Below, piece after piece: positions 15,858-25,396 of a stretch of 64,000 nucleotides of DNA. A model generated the notes under the pieces. The model saw only the letters and a program-made list of their open reading frames with translations. It was not told the DNA's origin and did no database searches. The first letter of the stretch is position 1, and the number at the start of each line of letters is the position of its first letter. The position numbers and the translations under genes are program-made. Source of the stretch: DASUNP01 sp035249305 (lineage in GTDB: Bacteria > Acidobacteriota > Blastocatellia > UBA7656); the NCBI GenBank assembly GCA_035249305.1, contig DATFGQ010000030.1, forward strand, positions 15,550 through 79,549. The letters are read 5' to 3'.

Positions 15858-17957
15858 TCAGCCCGCCTTCCTGTCTTCCGGCTTCGTCTCTTTTGCATCT
15901 TTTTTAGGCAGCGCGGGGTTGGCGAAATCCGGAAGCGGGTCGCCCCAGATGTAATGGTTGAACCAGTCGAGGTTGTGCTGCATCACCGCGCGCATAGAGC
16001 GCGGCTTCGTGATGCCGTGGCCGTACCCTTTGTAGACGACCATCTCTACCCTCACGCCGCGGTCTTCGAGCCCCTGGCGCAGCTCGTAAGCGTTGGCTAT
16101 CGGCACGCGCCGGTCGAACTCGCCGTGCTGTATCAGAGTGGGCGTGCGCGCCTTCTTGATGTAAGACATCGGCGAAGTCTTTTCATAAATCTCCGGGTCT
16201 TCGGCGGGGTCCTTGCCCAGGTAGTTGATCGTGAAAGGCGTTATGTCCGTGTTGTAATAATAGGTCGCCCAGTTCGATATTCCCGCGCCGACCGAGATGG
16301 CCGCGAATCGATCCGACGACGTTGTCAGGAACGCGGAGATGTAACCGCCCTGGCTCCAGCCCATGCAGCCGACTCGCTTCGGGTCGACCCAGCCCTTCGC
16401 TATCAGGTGATCGACTCCCGACAAAACGTCCCACGCGTCGCCCACGCCCAGGTTGCGTATGTTCAGGCGGCGGAAGTTCTCGCCGTAGCCCGCGCTGCCG
16501 CGATAGTTGACCTTCAGTATCAGCGCGCCGCGCGCCGCCCAGATGTCCGACGGGTAATAGCGCGCGTCGGGCGCGAGCAGCGACGGGCGATCGATCCCCG
16601 TGGGGCCTCCGTGTATGATGCAAAGCAGCGCATACTTTTTCGAAGGGTCGAAGTCGGCCGGCTTGATCAGCACGCCTTCGATCATCGTGCCGTCCTGGCT
16701 CTTCCACGAGATCAGCTCGCGCGTGCCCAGAGTGAACTGCTTGGCCTGCTCCGTCATGTTAGTCAGCGCGCGAGGCGAGAAGCTCTTCACGTCGGAGACA
16801 AATATTTCGTTCAACGACACGGGCGAGCTCGCCGAGAAGGCCATACGCTGCCCGTCGCGCGTGAGCGAAAAGCCGCCCGCCATCAGATTGTCCGGCCCCG
16901 TGATGCGCGTGACATTGGCCGTCCGTGGGTCGAGGCGGAACAGGTGCGACGCGGTCTTTTGAAGTCCGGTGATGTATATGCCGTCATCGTTCCATGTCAC
17001 AAAGCCGGGGTTCTCGTCGAACGCATCCGTCAGCGACCGGATCGGCCCCCCCGCGACAGGTATGACCGCCAGCCGCGAGTTGTTGGCAAAGAACCTCTCG
17101 TTGCCCATCGCGGTCGAAAAGAGTATCTGCTTGCCGTCGGGCGACCACTGCGGGTTGTTGTCGGGGCCGGGCTGCGTGACGAGCTTCTTGACCGAATCGT
17201 CCGCGAGGTTGAGCAGGTAGATGTCGGCGGTCCTGCCCTGAATCAGGTCGGGGTTGACGGTCGCGCTAAAGGCGATCATCTTGCCGTCGGGAGACCAGGA
17301 GGCGTTGCCCACGCTGAACTCTTTGTTCTTCGTGCGCTGTCGGCCCGCGACGGGCGCTTTCATCGCCTCGTCCACGTCGATCGTCCAGATGTGCGTGTGG
17401 CTGTACTCCTTGCGCACGACTTCAAAATCGCCCAGGTGCTCTTTGCGATCCTTAGAGGCTTGAGGCGCGGGCTCCGTTGCGGCGAAGGCGATCATCTTGC
17501 CGTCCTTCGACCAGGCGAAGCCCCCGACCGAGGTTTCGGCTTTAGTCAACTGAATCGCCTCGCCGCCTCGCGGGTTGATCACAAATATCTGGTTCTTGTC
17601 GCCTACGCGGTTGCTGGTGAAGGCTAGCCACTCGCCGTCGGGCGACCACTGAGCGCCGCCCGCGCTCTTTTCGCCGCGCGTCAACTGAAACCCATTACCC
17701 GTCGCCGTCTCAACCAGCCAGATGTGATTGACGTAGGCATCCTGTTTCATGTCGGTCTCTGACACGGAGTAGGCCACCCAACGGCCGTCGGGCGAGATCT
17801 GCGCGCCGCCCGCCGATTTGATCATCAGCAGGTCTTCTATCGTAGGCACGCGGCCATTCGGGTTTGTGGCGAGCGCGTGCGAGAATGAGGCGCTCAGCAA
17901 GACGGCAATTGACAGTAGCAGTAATGATCGTTTAATCATCGCTCCAGCTCCTTTCAA
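15858..17957 (-). CDS. S9 family peptidase (prolyl oligopeptidase / acylaminoacyl-peptidase type)
   Basis: This 699-residue protein has a signal peptide (MIKRSLLLLSIAVLLSASFSHALA, start probably Met7), a WD40/PD40-like propeller (about 35-420, repeated PDG-x-W/K-I/L-A-F and SPDGKQI units) and a C-terminal alpha/beta hydrolase (about 430-690). The catalytic triad is visible: Ser in GWSQGG, Asp in HGEFDRRVP, His in GHGITKP. IHGGPTG precedes the active site as in the family. The enzyme cleaves short peptides or releases dipeptides in the periplasm. A near-identical class of gene is often amplified in Acidobacteria. It is first of two minus-strand genes with the metallophosphoesterase. Confidence 0.95.
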   Translation of the reverse strand: MKGAGAMIKRSLLLLSIAVLLSASFSHALATNPNGRVPTIEDLLMIKSAGGAQISPDGRWVAYSVSETDMKQDAYVNHIWLVETATGNGFQLTRGEKSAGGAQWSPDGEWLAFTSNRVGDKNQIFVINPRGGEAIQLTKAETSVGGFAWSKDGKMIAFAATEPAPQASKDRKEHLGDFEVVRKEYSHTHIWTIDVDEAMKAPVAGRQRTKNKEFSVGNASWSPDGKMIAFSATVNPDLIQGRTADIYLLNLADDSVKKLVTQPGPDNNPQWSPDGKQILFSTAMGNERFFANNSRLAVIPVAGGPIRSLTDAFDENPGFVTWNDDGIYITGLQKTASHLFRLDPRTANVTRITGPDNLMAGGFSLTRDGQRMAFSASSPVSLNEIFVSDVKSFSPRALTNMTEQAKQFTLGTRELISWKSQDGTMIEGVLIKPADFDPSKKYALLCIIHGGPTGIDRPSLLAPDARYYPSDIWAARGALILKVNYRGSAGYGENFRRLNIRNLGVGDAWDVLSGVDHLIAKGWVDPKRVGCMGWSQGGYISAFLTTSSDRFAAISVGAGISNWATYYYNTDITPFTINYLGKDPAEDPEIYEKTSPMSYIKKARTPTLIQHGEFDRRVPIANAYELRQGLEDRGVRVEMVVYKGYGHGITKPRSMRAVMQHNLDWFNHYIWGDPLPDFANPALPKKDAKETKPEDRKAG

Positions 17958-18050
17958 ACGACGAGGTGCAAGACAAGGTGATCAGGGAATCGGCTGTCCG
18001 TGATTATTACCGAAAACTTGAGAATTTACAAAACGCAATAACGCAGGTTC

Positions 18051-18140
18051 CTTCGGAGTGCGGCGACTTGTCGCCGCTTTGCGTTAGGCAAAACGGCCTT
18101 AGCTAACTCGAAAGCGGCGACAAGTCGCCGCACTCCGAAG
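18051..18140. repeat. REP-like paired palindrome (perfect 30-bp inverted repeat)
   Basis: Arms 18051-18080 and 18111-18140 are exact reverse complements around a 30-base spacer. Each arm itself contains an 18-base palindrome, GCGGCGACTTGTCGCCGC (18060-18077) and its inverted form (18114-18131). The element sits between the S9 and serine hydrolase genes, upstream of the S9 gene. Related copies lie at 54053-54145 and, as one arm, at 6671-6700. Confidence 0.9.
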
Positions 18141-18146
18141 CAGGTG

Positions 18147-19649
18147 TCATTGTTCGCGAAGCTGCTTGAGCTTCTGAATCCCGTTCGTGTTATTCGGGTT
18201 GAGCTCGATGGACTTCTGATAATTCTTAATCGCCAGCTCTTTGTCGCCCCTGGCCGCGTAGGCTTCCCCGAGGCTGTCGTAAGCGTTCGATGATTCAGGG
18301 TAGTCTTCGACGTTCATCTTGAAGACCTCTATGGCCTCGTCAACACGCTTCTTGCCCAACAGCCAGTAGCCCAGGCTGTTTACTTGCGATTGGCTGAAAC
18401 CCTTTTTCTGCTTGTACTCGTTGATGGCGGCTGCGCCCCTGGCGAGAATGTCTCGGAACAACACGCGCGCCGGTGATCTGTAAGACTCGTAACTGATCCA
18501 CGCGATCGCCGGCTGATGGCCGCCTATCGCCTCCGAGATTATCTCGGGAATTATCGCGTGGCCGTTCCCGCTGTTGGTGAATATGACGACGCCGACCTTC
18601 TGCGCGGGGTAGCCGACGACGTAACAATGAACGTCTCCGTTGTTGTCGCCCCAGTGCCAGAAAGAGGCGCCTTCTTCAGTGAGTTGCAACCCCCACCCGA
18701 GCCCCCACGCGACGGTCGAGGAGAGCTGCGTCGAAGCGGGGTTGAGGCAGTTGCGACACTTCTCGTTCACTTTGATCTGCGGGGTGAGCATCTCTCGGAC
18801 GGTCTCGCGTTTAAGCCCCGTCCCCTTGATCATCGCGATCACAAATTTCGCGTAATCCTGCGCCGTCGTGTGAAGGCTCGCGGCGGCGTTCGCCTTCGGC
18901 GGCTTGCGCTTGGCCGTGGGCGCGCCGCCCGAGTTATGCCCCGTCGCCTTCATAGCGTCGTAGCGCTCCTGCCACACGAGGCTGCTGTTGGTCATCCCGA
19001 GCGGGTCGAACACGGCCGTCTTCATGTATTGATCAAGCGGCTGATCTGTCAACTGCTCGACCACCTTTTGCAGGTAGACGAAGCCTTCGCCCGAATAACT
19101 GAACCTGTCGCCCGGCGTGAAATGAATCTTCAGCAGTTGCCCGCCGGGCCGCCAGTTCGGGAAGCCCGTCGTGTGACTCAAGACCCTGCGCGCGGTGATC
19201 AGACTTAATCGCTCGTCGCCTTCTATGTAAGGCTGCGGGAGGTATTTGGTCAGCGGCGTGTCGAGGTCGAGCTTGCCGGCTTCGACAAGCCTCAACACGG
19301 CGTATGCGAATACGGGCTTTGTCAACGAAGCGGCTTCAAAGATTGTATTATCGATGACAGGCTCTTTCGTCTCCGCGTTCTTGACGCCGAAGGCGCGATG
19401 ATAGAGAACATCGGAACCGCGCACGACGGCTATCGAGAGGCCCGGCACGTCGCCGTCCCGCATCAGCCGGGGAATTAAGCTATCGAGGCGGGCGCTCAGT
19501 TCATTCTTCTTGAATTTTGCCCTGAGCGGGGTCGCGCTCTGCGGCTTGTCCTGCGTTAAGGCCGGCGCTGGCAAACATAACAACGCAATGATAAGCAGGC
19601 TTACGATCTTCATAAGTTTCCCTTCGCGTAGAGACAAAACTAGACTCAA
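18147..19649 (-). CDS. Beta-lactamase family serine hydrolase with TPR tail
   Basis: A start at 19616 (MKIVSLLIIALL) best fits the signal peptide; the annotated ORF adds 11 residues. The hydrolase domain (about 45-380) is of the class C/DD-peptidase fold, with SxxK as SLTK, YSG in the YxN position, and HWGDNNG replacing the usual HTG-type motif. The C-terminal about 110 residues are TPR-like, with LGYWLLGKKRVDEAIEVFKMNVEDYPESSNAYDSLGEAY. Such exported hydrolases act on peptides or esters rather than necessarily on beta-lactams. The architecture matches the gene at 42777, a paralogue. Confidence 0.9.
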   Translation of the reverse strand: MSLVLSLREGKLMKIVSLLIIALLCLPAPALTQDKPQSATPLRAKFKKNELSARLDSLIPRLMRDGDVPGLSIAVVRGSDVLYHRAFGVKNAETKEPVIDNTIFEAASLTKPVFAYAVLRLVEAGKLDLDTPLTKYLPQPYIEGDERLSLITARRVLSHTTGFPNWRPGGQLLKIHFTPGDRFSYSGEGFVYLQKVVEQLTDQPLDQYMKTAVFDPLGMTNSSLVWQERYDAMKATGHNSGGAPTAKRKPPKANAAASLHTTAQDYAKFVIAMIKGTGLKRETVREMLTPQIKVNEKCRNCLNPASTQLSSTVAWGLGWGLQLTEEGASFWHWGDNNGDVHCYVVGYPAQKVGVVIFTNSGNGHAIIPEIISEAIGGHQPAIAWISYESYRSPARVLFRDILARGAAAINEYKQKKGFSQSQVNSLGYWLLGKKRVDEAIEVFKMNVEDYPESSNAYDSLGEAYAARGDKELAIKNYQKSIELNPNNTNGIQKLKQLREQ

Positions 19650-19710
19650 ACCTGTTAGTGACGCGTGCGGGTAAAAGGTCGCGTGAATAAGCCTGGTTCT
19701 CTGCCGGTCG

Positions 19711-20064
19711 CTAAGGGGTTTTCTCTTCGAGCTTGTCGACGCGGTGCTCGACAGCGGTCAATCGCCGGCTGTTACGCACTCCAAGCTGCGTCAGTTGTTC
19801 AATCAAGCTGTTGGTAAGCTCGTCTATGGCGATCAGCCTGTTGTAACCCTCGCGCATCTCAGCAACCGCGCTATTAACTGTCTCGACAACCCGGTTAATG
19901 TTCTCCGCTTGTTGCTCCTGCACCTGTTCGAGCCTACTAAGTCGTTCCTCAAACAGCACCTGGCGCTGCTCAAACTGTGCTTGGCGCGCGTCGAACCTGG
20001 CCTGCTGCTCTAGCATAAACTCTACGTGACGCTGGAACCGCTTCTCGAATTCGTCTGCGCTCAT
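19711..20064 (-). CDS. Small coiled-coil protein
   Basis: This is 117 residues, almost entirely predicted coiled coil. Residues 5-60 contain many Gln/Glu/Arg heptads (FEKRFQRHVEFMLEQQARFDARQAQFEQRQ, FEERLSRLEQVQEQQ), followed by helix-rich segments (TVNSAVAEMREGYNRL) and KLEEKTP at the end. There are no membrane helices. Similar short coiled-coil proteins are common in bacteria and carry no assigned role. It stands alone between the serine hydrolase and the M14 gene. Confidence 0.65.
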   Translation of the reverse strand: MSADEFEKRFQRHVEFMLEQQARFDARQAQFEQRQVLFEERLSRLEQVQEQQAENINRVVETVNSAVAEMREGYNRLIAIDELTNSLIEQLTQLGVRNSRRLTAVEHRVDKLEEKTP

Positions 20065-20166
20065 TCTAGTTTGCCCTTCCGAGTCGATTTCGCAGGCCGG
20101 TGTCTGGGCAGCCTGTGTTATCGGTTAGCTAACCGATAAATGGTATTCTGAAGTATACACCAACCC

Positions 20167-22938
20167 TCACTGCGCAGTCGCCGGGCGCGCGTGGGCCGCG
20201 CCGCGAAAGATCGCGTTCAAGAAGAGCACGTTGAGCCCATCCATGTAAGCCCGGAAATTCGGGTCCGCCGTAAAGCCGATCACTATCCCGCGCCCTTGCG
20301 GCTGCACGATTATGAAGGGCTTGAATGCCAGTTGCTTTCGATTCTCTTCCCACAGGTAACCGCTCGAAAGCAGTTGATCGGGCGCCGCATAAAAGGCCGC
20401 GTTCACGCCGCGGTCCATCTTGATCGGCGTGAAGATCGCGCGGCCTTGAACCAGCACGTGGACGGGGCGATCGAGCCCCGCCGTCATCCAGTGGTCCGCG
20501 TCCAGCTTCGCTCTCAACAGCACGCCGGGCACCAGGTCGGGCAGGTCGGAGTCCGGTTGAATGGAGCGATTGAAATCTTCTTCAGTGGCGAGGAGCTTTC
20601 CCGGCTGCCGGCCATCGCCCGCCGGCTGAGGGCGCGCGGGCGCTTCCGCCGACCTCGCCGATTCGCCTTCCCTCTGGGCCTCGGGCGCGGGCGCACCTCT
20701 TGTGGCTCGCGCGGCGTTCTCTTGCGAGATTGCAAGCAGCGCGGCCCTCGGGTCGGCCATAAAAGAGACCGCGCCGCTGCCGAGCCCTATCAGGGTTCCC
20801 CCCGCCGCGACCCAATCCTTTATCCGCCTTATCCCGTCAGCGCCGAACGCCGCCGCGTACCCTCCGCCGCCGCCTGCTTCGGGGAGAAGCAAAACTTGGA
20901 AGCGCGACAGGTCAGCGCCGGCAAGCTGTTGCGCGCGGATGATAGTCATGGGGTAGCCGAATTGACGCTCCATCACGAATCGCGTGGCGCCCGCCGAGTT
21001 CGACTGAGTCGGCTGGTCCCACGCCATGGCAATCGCGGGCCTGCGCATGTAGACGACGTTGCCGCTGCCGAAATCGACTCCCGCCTCGACCCACCCGGTA
21101 TCGGTCGCGTAGACCTCCGCCCCGGTCGTTGTAACCAATCTCTCAAGCGTCTCTCTTAAGCTCGAAGGGTTCTCCTTCACTTTGAATATCAACGTGCCGG
21201 ACGGGTAGGTCCGCCCCTGTTGAGTGAACGGCTTGTCGGTGCTCAGGATTCTCAGCCCTTCTTTGAGCGAAGCGACGAGCAGGCGGCCGGCCGCGGCGGT
21301 GCCCCACGGCGCGAGATAGGCTACGGTCGCGGTGCCGCCGGTTATTCTTCCCGGTGGCGTCGTCTGAGGCTTGACCGGCTCGAAGCCGCCTTCGAGCGCC
21401 TCGGAACAGGCGACCGCCTCGACGTTGTACTGCAAAGGCAAAGACCACGCGGTCACGTCATAGATCTCGTCGGGCAGATTCTTTTTGCGCCGGCGCTCCT
21501 GCTCTTTGACGAAGCCCTCTTCCATCGGCACGTTGGCGTCGAGCAGAGTTCGTATCAGCCTTTTGGCCGGCTGCGCGAGCGAGATCACGTAGCTGCCCGC
21601 GGGGTATTCGGCCCCGCAGGCTCTGAAGGTCGCGCCCGCGCGTTTAATCTCGACGCCCTGGTAATCGAGTATGCCCGCCAGCTTATCGACGGCCGAAGCG
21701 TCGCCGCGGCGCGGCAGGATGTAGGCTTTGATGTTGCCGGTGTTGCCCTCTTCGATAGCGCTCTTGCGGTAACGGTAAAAGTCCGCCAACAGCTTTTCGC
21801 GGTTTTGAGCGGCCGTCTCGGCGGTCGAAAGCGAGGCGACGAAGTGGTGGCGGACGCTGTCGCGGAAGTGCATGCTCGTCTGATCGCTGCGCCTCACGAT
21901 CAGGCCGCGCACCGAAGCCTGCTCGTAGGTCATCGCTATGCTCCCATAATACGAGGGCCAGCTAGCGCCGTAGCCTGGATAAAACGCGTCGTAGACTTCA
22001 CGCGTGAAATAGCTGAAGCCGAAACGGTCGAACCACTTCGCATGATTTTTGCCGAAGAGGAATTGATTCTCCTTCTGGCCTTTCTCCAGGTGCGGGTTGA
22101 ACGGCACCGCATCGGGCGCGAAATAGTAGGTCGAGTCGCTCCCCATCTCGTGCAGGTCTGCGAAGACTAGCGGATACCATTCGAGCAACGCCCGGACCCG
22201 CCCGCGCGTCTCGGGCTGCGTCAGCGCGAACCAGTCGCGGTTCAGGTCGAAATAGTAATGATTAGTACGGCCGCCGGGCCACGGCTCGTTGTGCTCGGCC
22301 GCAAGCGGGCTGGCGTCGGGCTCGGGACCTTCGGCGATCTCGAAGTTGTGGACGAAGCGGTCCCGCCCGTCGGGGTTTTGCGTGGGGTCGATCAGGACTA
22401 TGACCTTAGAGAGTATGTCGCTGGTCATCTGGTCGTTGCGCGCGGCCAGCAGGTGATAAGCAGTGAGCAGCGCCGCGTCGGGCGAAGAGATCTCGTTGCC
22501 GTGGACGCCGTAACCGAGCCACACGACCGCCGGCAGCCCTGCGATCAGTTGCCGCGCTTCGGCTTCGTTAGTGCGGCGCGGGTCCGCGAGCCTCTGCATA
22601 CCGGCGCGCACCTGATCGAGCTGTCTGATATTGGCTTCCGAGCCTACGGCGGCGTAGACGAGCTTGCGCCCTTCCCAGCTTTTAGCGTACTCGAAGATCT
22701 TCATTTGATTCGGGGCGGCGGCCGCGAGCGCTTCCATGTATCTCATCAGGCCCGCGTGCGAAGTGATGCGCTCGCCGGGCGCGTAGCCGAGGACCTCTTG
22801 AAACGTCGGGATGCGGCTGTCGTAGTTCGCGCCCGGCCAGTACTCGAATCTCTCCTGGGCTGACGCCGTCCATGCAAAAGCGGCTATCAACATCATTGAT
22901 GAAATCAATCGAAATCCTGCTCGAACAAGCTTGGTCAT
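20167..22938 (-). CDS. M14 family zinc carboxypeptidase, exported
   Basis: This 923-residue protein has a signal peptide (MTKLVRAGFRLISSMMLIAAFAWTASAQE) and an M14 domain at about 60-350. The zinc ligands appear as HxxE in GYGVHGNEISS and a later His in VFADLHEMGSDS; VLIDPTQNPDGRDRF is the family's NPDG segment. The C-terminal 500 residues carry a second domain with a class I glutamine-amidotransferase-like segment (FQVLLLPEAGG...IRRIKDWVAAGGTLIGLGSGA), as often seen in long M14 proteins of this type. It probably cleaves peptides in the periplasm. Its start overlaps the stop of the membrane protein gene upstream by 4 bases. Confidence 0.92.
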   Translation of the reverse strand: MTKLVRAGFRLISSMMLIAAFAWTASAQERFEYWPGANYDSRIPTFQEVLGYAPGERITSHAGLMRYMEALAAAAPNQMKIFEYAKSWEGRKLVYAAVGSEANIRQLDQVRAGMQRLADPRRTNEAEARQLIAGLPAVVWLGYGVHGNEISSPDAALLTAYHLLAARNDQMTSDILSKVIVLIDPTQNPDGRDRFVHNFEIAEGPEPDASPLAAEHNEPWPGGRTNHYYFDLNRDWFALTQPETRGRVRALLEWYPLVFADLHEMGSDSTYYFAPDAVPFNPHLEKGQKENQFLFGKNHAKWFDRFGFSYFTREVYDAFYPGYGASWPSYYGSIAMTYEQASVRGLIVRRSDQTSMHFRDSVRHHFVASLSTAETAAQNREKLLADFYRYRKSAIEEGNTGNIKAYILPRRGDASAVDKLAGILDYQGVEIKRAGATFRACGAEYPAGSYVISLAQPAKRLIRTLLDANVPMEEGFVKEQERRRKKNLPDEIYDVTAWSLPLQYNVEAVACSEALEGGFEPVKPQTTPPGRITGGTATVAYLAPWGTAAAGRLLVASLKEGLRILSTDKPFTQQGRTYPSGTLIFKVKENPSSLRETLERLVTTTGAEVYATDTGWVEAGVDFGSGNVVYMRRPAIAMAWDQPTQSNSAGATRFVMERQFGYPMTIIRAQQLAGADLSRFQVLLLPEAGGGGGYAAAFGADGIRRIKDWVAAGGTLIGLGSGAVSFMADPRAALLAISQENAARATRGAPAPEAQREGESARSAEAPARPQPAGDGRQPGKLLATEEDFNRSIQPDSDLPDLVPGVLLRAKLDADHWMTAGLDRPVHVLVQGRAIFTPIKMDRGVNAAFYAAPDQLLSSGYLWEENRKQLAFKPFIIVQPQGRGIVIGFTADPNFRAYMDGLNVLFLNAIFRGAAHARPATAQ

Positions 22939-23579
22939 ATTCTATTCTCTCCGAGTTCAGTCAAAGCGTTGCGCGTCCGCCGCTGGGCGGCGTAGAGGGC
23001 GTAACCCAACCCGAGGCCGAAGATCCAGCCGTAGCTCACGCCCCACATCATCATGCCTGTTTTGTCGCCGATCGTTGAATTAAGAATGCTGCCCAGGAAA
23101 TAACCAACCGTGTGGCTTATGAAAAGCACGAGCCACATTTTCAGTAATCTGTCCCACGCCCCGAATCCCCACGCAAAGACTATGGCTATCATCAGAGTCC
23201 CTGCGAGCGAGCCTAACAATTCGCCCCACGCATTTCGCAGCGTGAAGTAAGCGGCCACCCAGCCCGCGGCGTAAAGAAAGAAGGCTACGCAGAAGAGCGC
23301 GTAGAAGCGGCCCGTCCGCCCCGGCCCTATCACGACGCGGCCGAGCGCCGCCCCGCCCGCGAGTATGAAAAGCGCGGCCCACACGGCGTAGGCGAGCCCT
23401 TCGCCTAGAGTGCCGTACATCCAGCGCCCGGCGAAAGCGACGCTTCCGTATACGAGCAGGCTCGCTCCCAAAAAGCCGAGGCTCGCAAACAAGAGCGACT
23501 CGCCGAGCGTGGGCGCGCTCACTTTGTCCGCGCTCGATCTGGCTCTCTCGACCACGTGGGCAGCCGTCAGTCCGAACAA
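22935..23579 (-). CDS. Multi-pass membrane protein
   Basis: This 214-residue protein has about five to six hydrophobic helices (for example LLFASLGFLGASLLVYGSVAF, LAYAVWAALFILAGGAAL, FYALFCVAFFLYAAGWVA, IFGLGLGYALYAA). No family is recognised. The start is a TTG directly after the stop of the D-aminoacylase gene (TAATTG), and the 3' end overlaps the M14 start (ATGA). It is therefore the middle gene of a tightly coupled three-gene unit. A role in handling or sensing peptides around the two hydrolases is possible from context only. Confidence 0.7.
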   Translation of the reverse strand: MFGLTAAHVVERARSSADKVSAPTLGESLLFASLGFLGASLLVYGSVAFAGRWMYGTLGEGLAYAVWAALFILAGGAALGRVVIGPGRTGRFYALFCVAFFLYAAGWVAAYFTLRNAWGELLGSLAGTLMIAIVFAWGFGAWDRLLKMWLVLFISHTVGYFLGSILNSTIGDKTGMMMWGVSYGWIFGLGLGYALYAAQRRTRNALTELGENRI

Positions 23580-25307
23580 TTATTTCTCCCCCGTCTTTGA
23601 AGTTTCGCGATAGCCGGGTCCGCGAACAATACGCCCCGGCTTTGCCCCCGTGTGCTTGCCGTCTACGACTACGGCCGCGCCGTTGACAAGGACCCATTTA
23701 ATGCCGACCGAGACCTGATGCGGCTTTTCAAAAGTGGCGCGGTCGGCGATCGTGTTCGGGTCGAAGACGACTACGTCGGCGTACATCCCCTCGCGCAGCA
23801 GCCCGCGGTCGCGTATCGACAGGCGGTTGGCGACCGCCGAGGTCATCTTGCGGATAGCGTCTTCGAGCGGGATGACCTTCTCTTCGCGCACGTACTTGCC
23901 GAGTATGCGCGGGTAGGTCCCGTACGAGCGCGGGTGTACGAGCCCTTCCGGTTTATCCGGGTCGGCGCCGCCCGCGTCCGTGCCGAATTTCATCCAGGGC
24001 TGGCGCAACTGAAGCTTGACGTTCTCTTCGCTCATCATGAAAAAGATGGTGCCTATGCGCTGCTCTTCCGAGAGGATCAGGTCGATTGCGGTGTCGAGCC
24101 ACTTCTTGTTCTGCTTGGCCGCGATCTCTGAGAGCCGCTGGCCCACGAAGGCTTTATTCTCGGGCTTGTTCAATCCTAAGACCAGCACGCCTTCGGGCGT
24201 GGCGAGCTGGCAGAGGTTTTCCCACTCGTTCTTATCCTTCAAGACTTCGGCTTTTATCTTTTCGCGCATCGCCGCGTCGCGCAGGTTGTCGAAGAGTTTT
24301 CCGTCGGCCGAAGCCCACGGCGGCAGGCACGCGGTCAACCCCGTGCCGCCCGCCACGTAGGGGTACATGTCGGCCGAGACATCCTGGCCCGCCGCGCGCG
24401 CGGCGTTGATCTTATCGATCGCCTGCTGCGCCTTGGGCCAGTTGCGGCGGCCCCCGGCCTTGAGGTGATAAATCTCGACCGGCACTCCGCCCTCGCGGCC
24501 TATGCGCATCGCTTCGTCTATGGCCTCAAGGAACTGGTCGGCCTCCGACCTCATGTGCGTGATATATATTCCACCGTATGGGGCCATCGCTTTCGACATC
24601 TCGATCAGCTCTTCGGTCGTGGCGAAATTGCCGGGCGGGTAGATGAGCGCCGTTGCTATTCCGAAAGCGCCGTCCTCCATCGCCTGGCGGACGAGCCCGC
24701 GCATCTGGTCGAGCTCTTCTTTCGTGGGCGCGCCCTGCGTCATGCCCTTGACGTACATGCGGACCGTCGCGCCGCCTACGAACGAGCCGAGGTTCGCCGA
24801 AGCGCCATGCTTTTGCATGGCTTCGAGCCAGTTGTTGAACCCGCGCGCGGCCTTGAAATCCTCCACGAACTGTTGCTCGGCGGGGTCGGCGCTGTCACCG
24901 GCGGCGAGCGTCTTTTCGTTGGCGGGCGCGTTGGTCCAGCCCTCGCCCATGATCTCTGTCGTGATGCCCTGCGTGACTTTGCTGATTATGCGCCCGTCGC
25001 CCGTCAGAAAGTTATCGCGCGAATGGCTTTGAATGTCTATGAAGCCGGGGGCGACCACCATCCCGCGCGCGTCGAGCCGTTCGCGCGCCGTGGCGGAGGC
25101 GAGAAATCCGGCGGGCGCTACGCGCGCGATGCGGTCGCCTTTGATCGCTACGTCGCCGTAGAACCAGGCGCCGCCCGTGCCGTCTACCACGCGACCGCCC
25201 GCGATGATAATGTCGTAGGCAGGCTCTTGCGCGGAGGCCGGGAGGCTCGCGCTCACAAGGACAAAAACGAGCAGTGCTTTGCTTACGAAGTTTCTCGAAA
25301 CGCGCAT
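23580..25307 (-). CDS. N-acyl-D-amino-acid deacylase (D-aminoacylase), exported amidohydrolase
   Basis: The start at 25307 (MRVSRNFVSKALLVFVLVSASLPASAQ) is preferred because it gives a clean signal peptide; the longer frame only extends into the intergenic repeat side. The 575-residue chain has the amidohydrolase beginning DIIIAGGRVVDGTGG and GFIDIQSHS, the family segment YITHMRSEA, and the closing MTSAVANRLSIRDRGLLREGMYADVVVFD. In most relatives the first metal motif is HxH (FID-x-H-T-H); here it reads QSH, so one ligand is replaced. D-aminoacylases release D-amino acids from N-acyl forms. It is the first gene in the unit with the membrane protein and M14 peptidase. Confidence 0.85.
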   Translation of the reverse strand: MRVSRNFVSKALLVFVLVSASLPASAQEPAYDIIIAGGRVVDGTGGAWFYGDVAIKGDRIARVAPAGFLASATARERLDARGMVVAPGFIDIQSHSRDNFLTGDGRIISKVTQGITTEIMGEGWTNAPANEKTLAAGDSADPAEQQFVEDFKAARGFNNWLEAMQKHGASANLGSFVGGATVRMYVKGMTQGAPTKEELDQMRGLVRQAMEDGAFGIATALIYPPGNFATTEELIEMSKAMAPYGGIYITHMRSEADQFLEAIDEAMRIGREGGVPVEIYHLKAGGRRNWPKAQQAIDKINAARAAGQDVSADMYPYVAGGTGLTACLPPWASADGKLFDNLRDAAMREKIKAEVLKDKNEWENLCQLATPEGVLVLGLNKPENKAFVGQRLSEIAAKQNKKWLDTAIDLILSEEQRIGTIFFMMSEENVKLQLRQPWMKFGTDAGGADPDKPEGLVHPRSYGTYPRILGKYVREEKVIPLEDAIRKMTSAVANRLSIRDRGLLREGMYADVVVFDPNTIADRATFEKPHQVSVGIKWVLVNGAAVVVDGKHTGAKPGRIVRGPGYRETSKTGEK

Positions 25308-25396
25308 AAGAGTCTCCTTGAGTGTTGATGCTCCGGTTTTGCTCTTATACGCCGTGGCGACGATTTGTTCAAGTCGGGAGCTAATTGAAACACGTT

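Noticed and set aside
14772..17627. Very long plus-strand open frame (951 codons) opposite the metallophosphoesterase and S9 genes
   Set aside because: It lies opposite two genes with complete catalytic motifs, has no domain-like pattern, and is rich in Arg and Val as expected for antisense frames in GC-rich DNA.
21220..22170. Plus-strand 316-codon frame opposite the M14 gene
   Set aside because: No motifs or start signal; the opposite strand encodes the zinc site.
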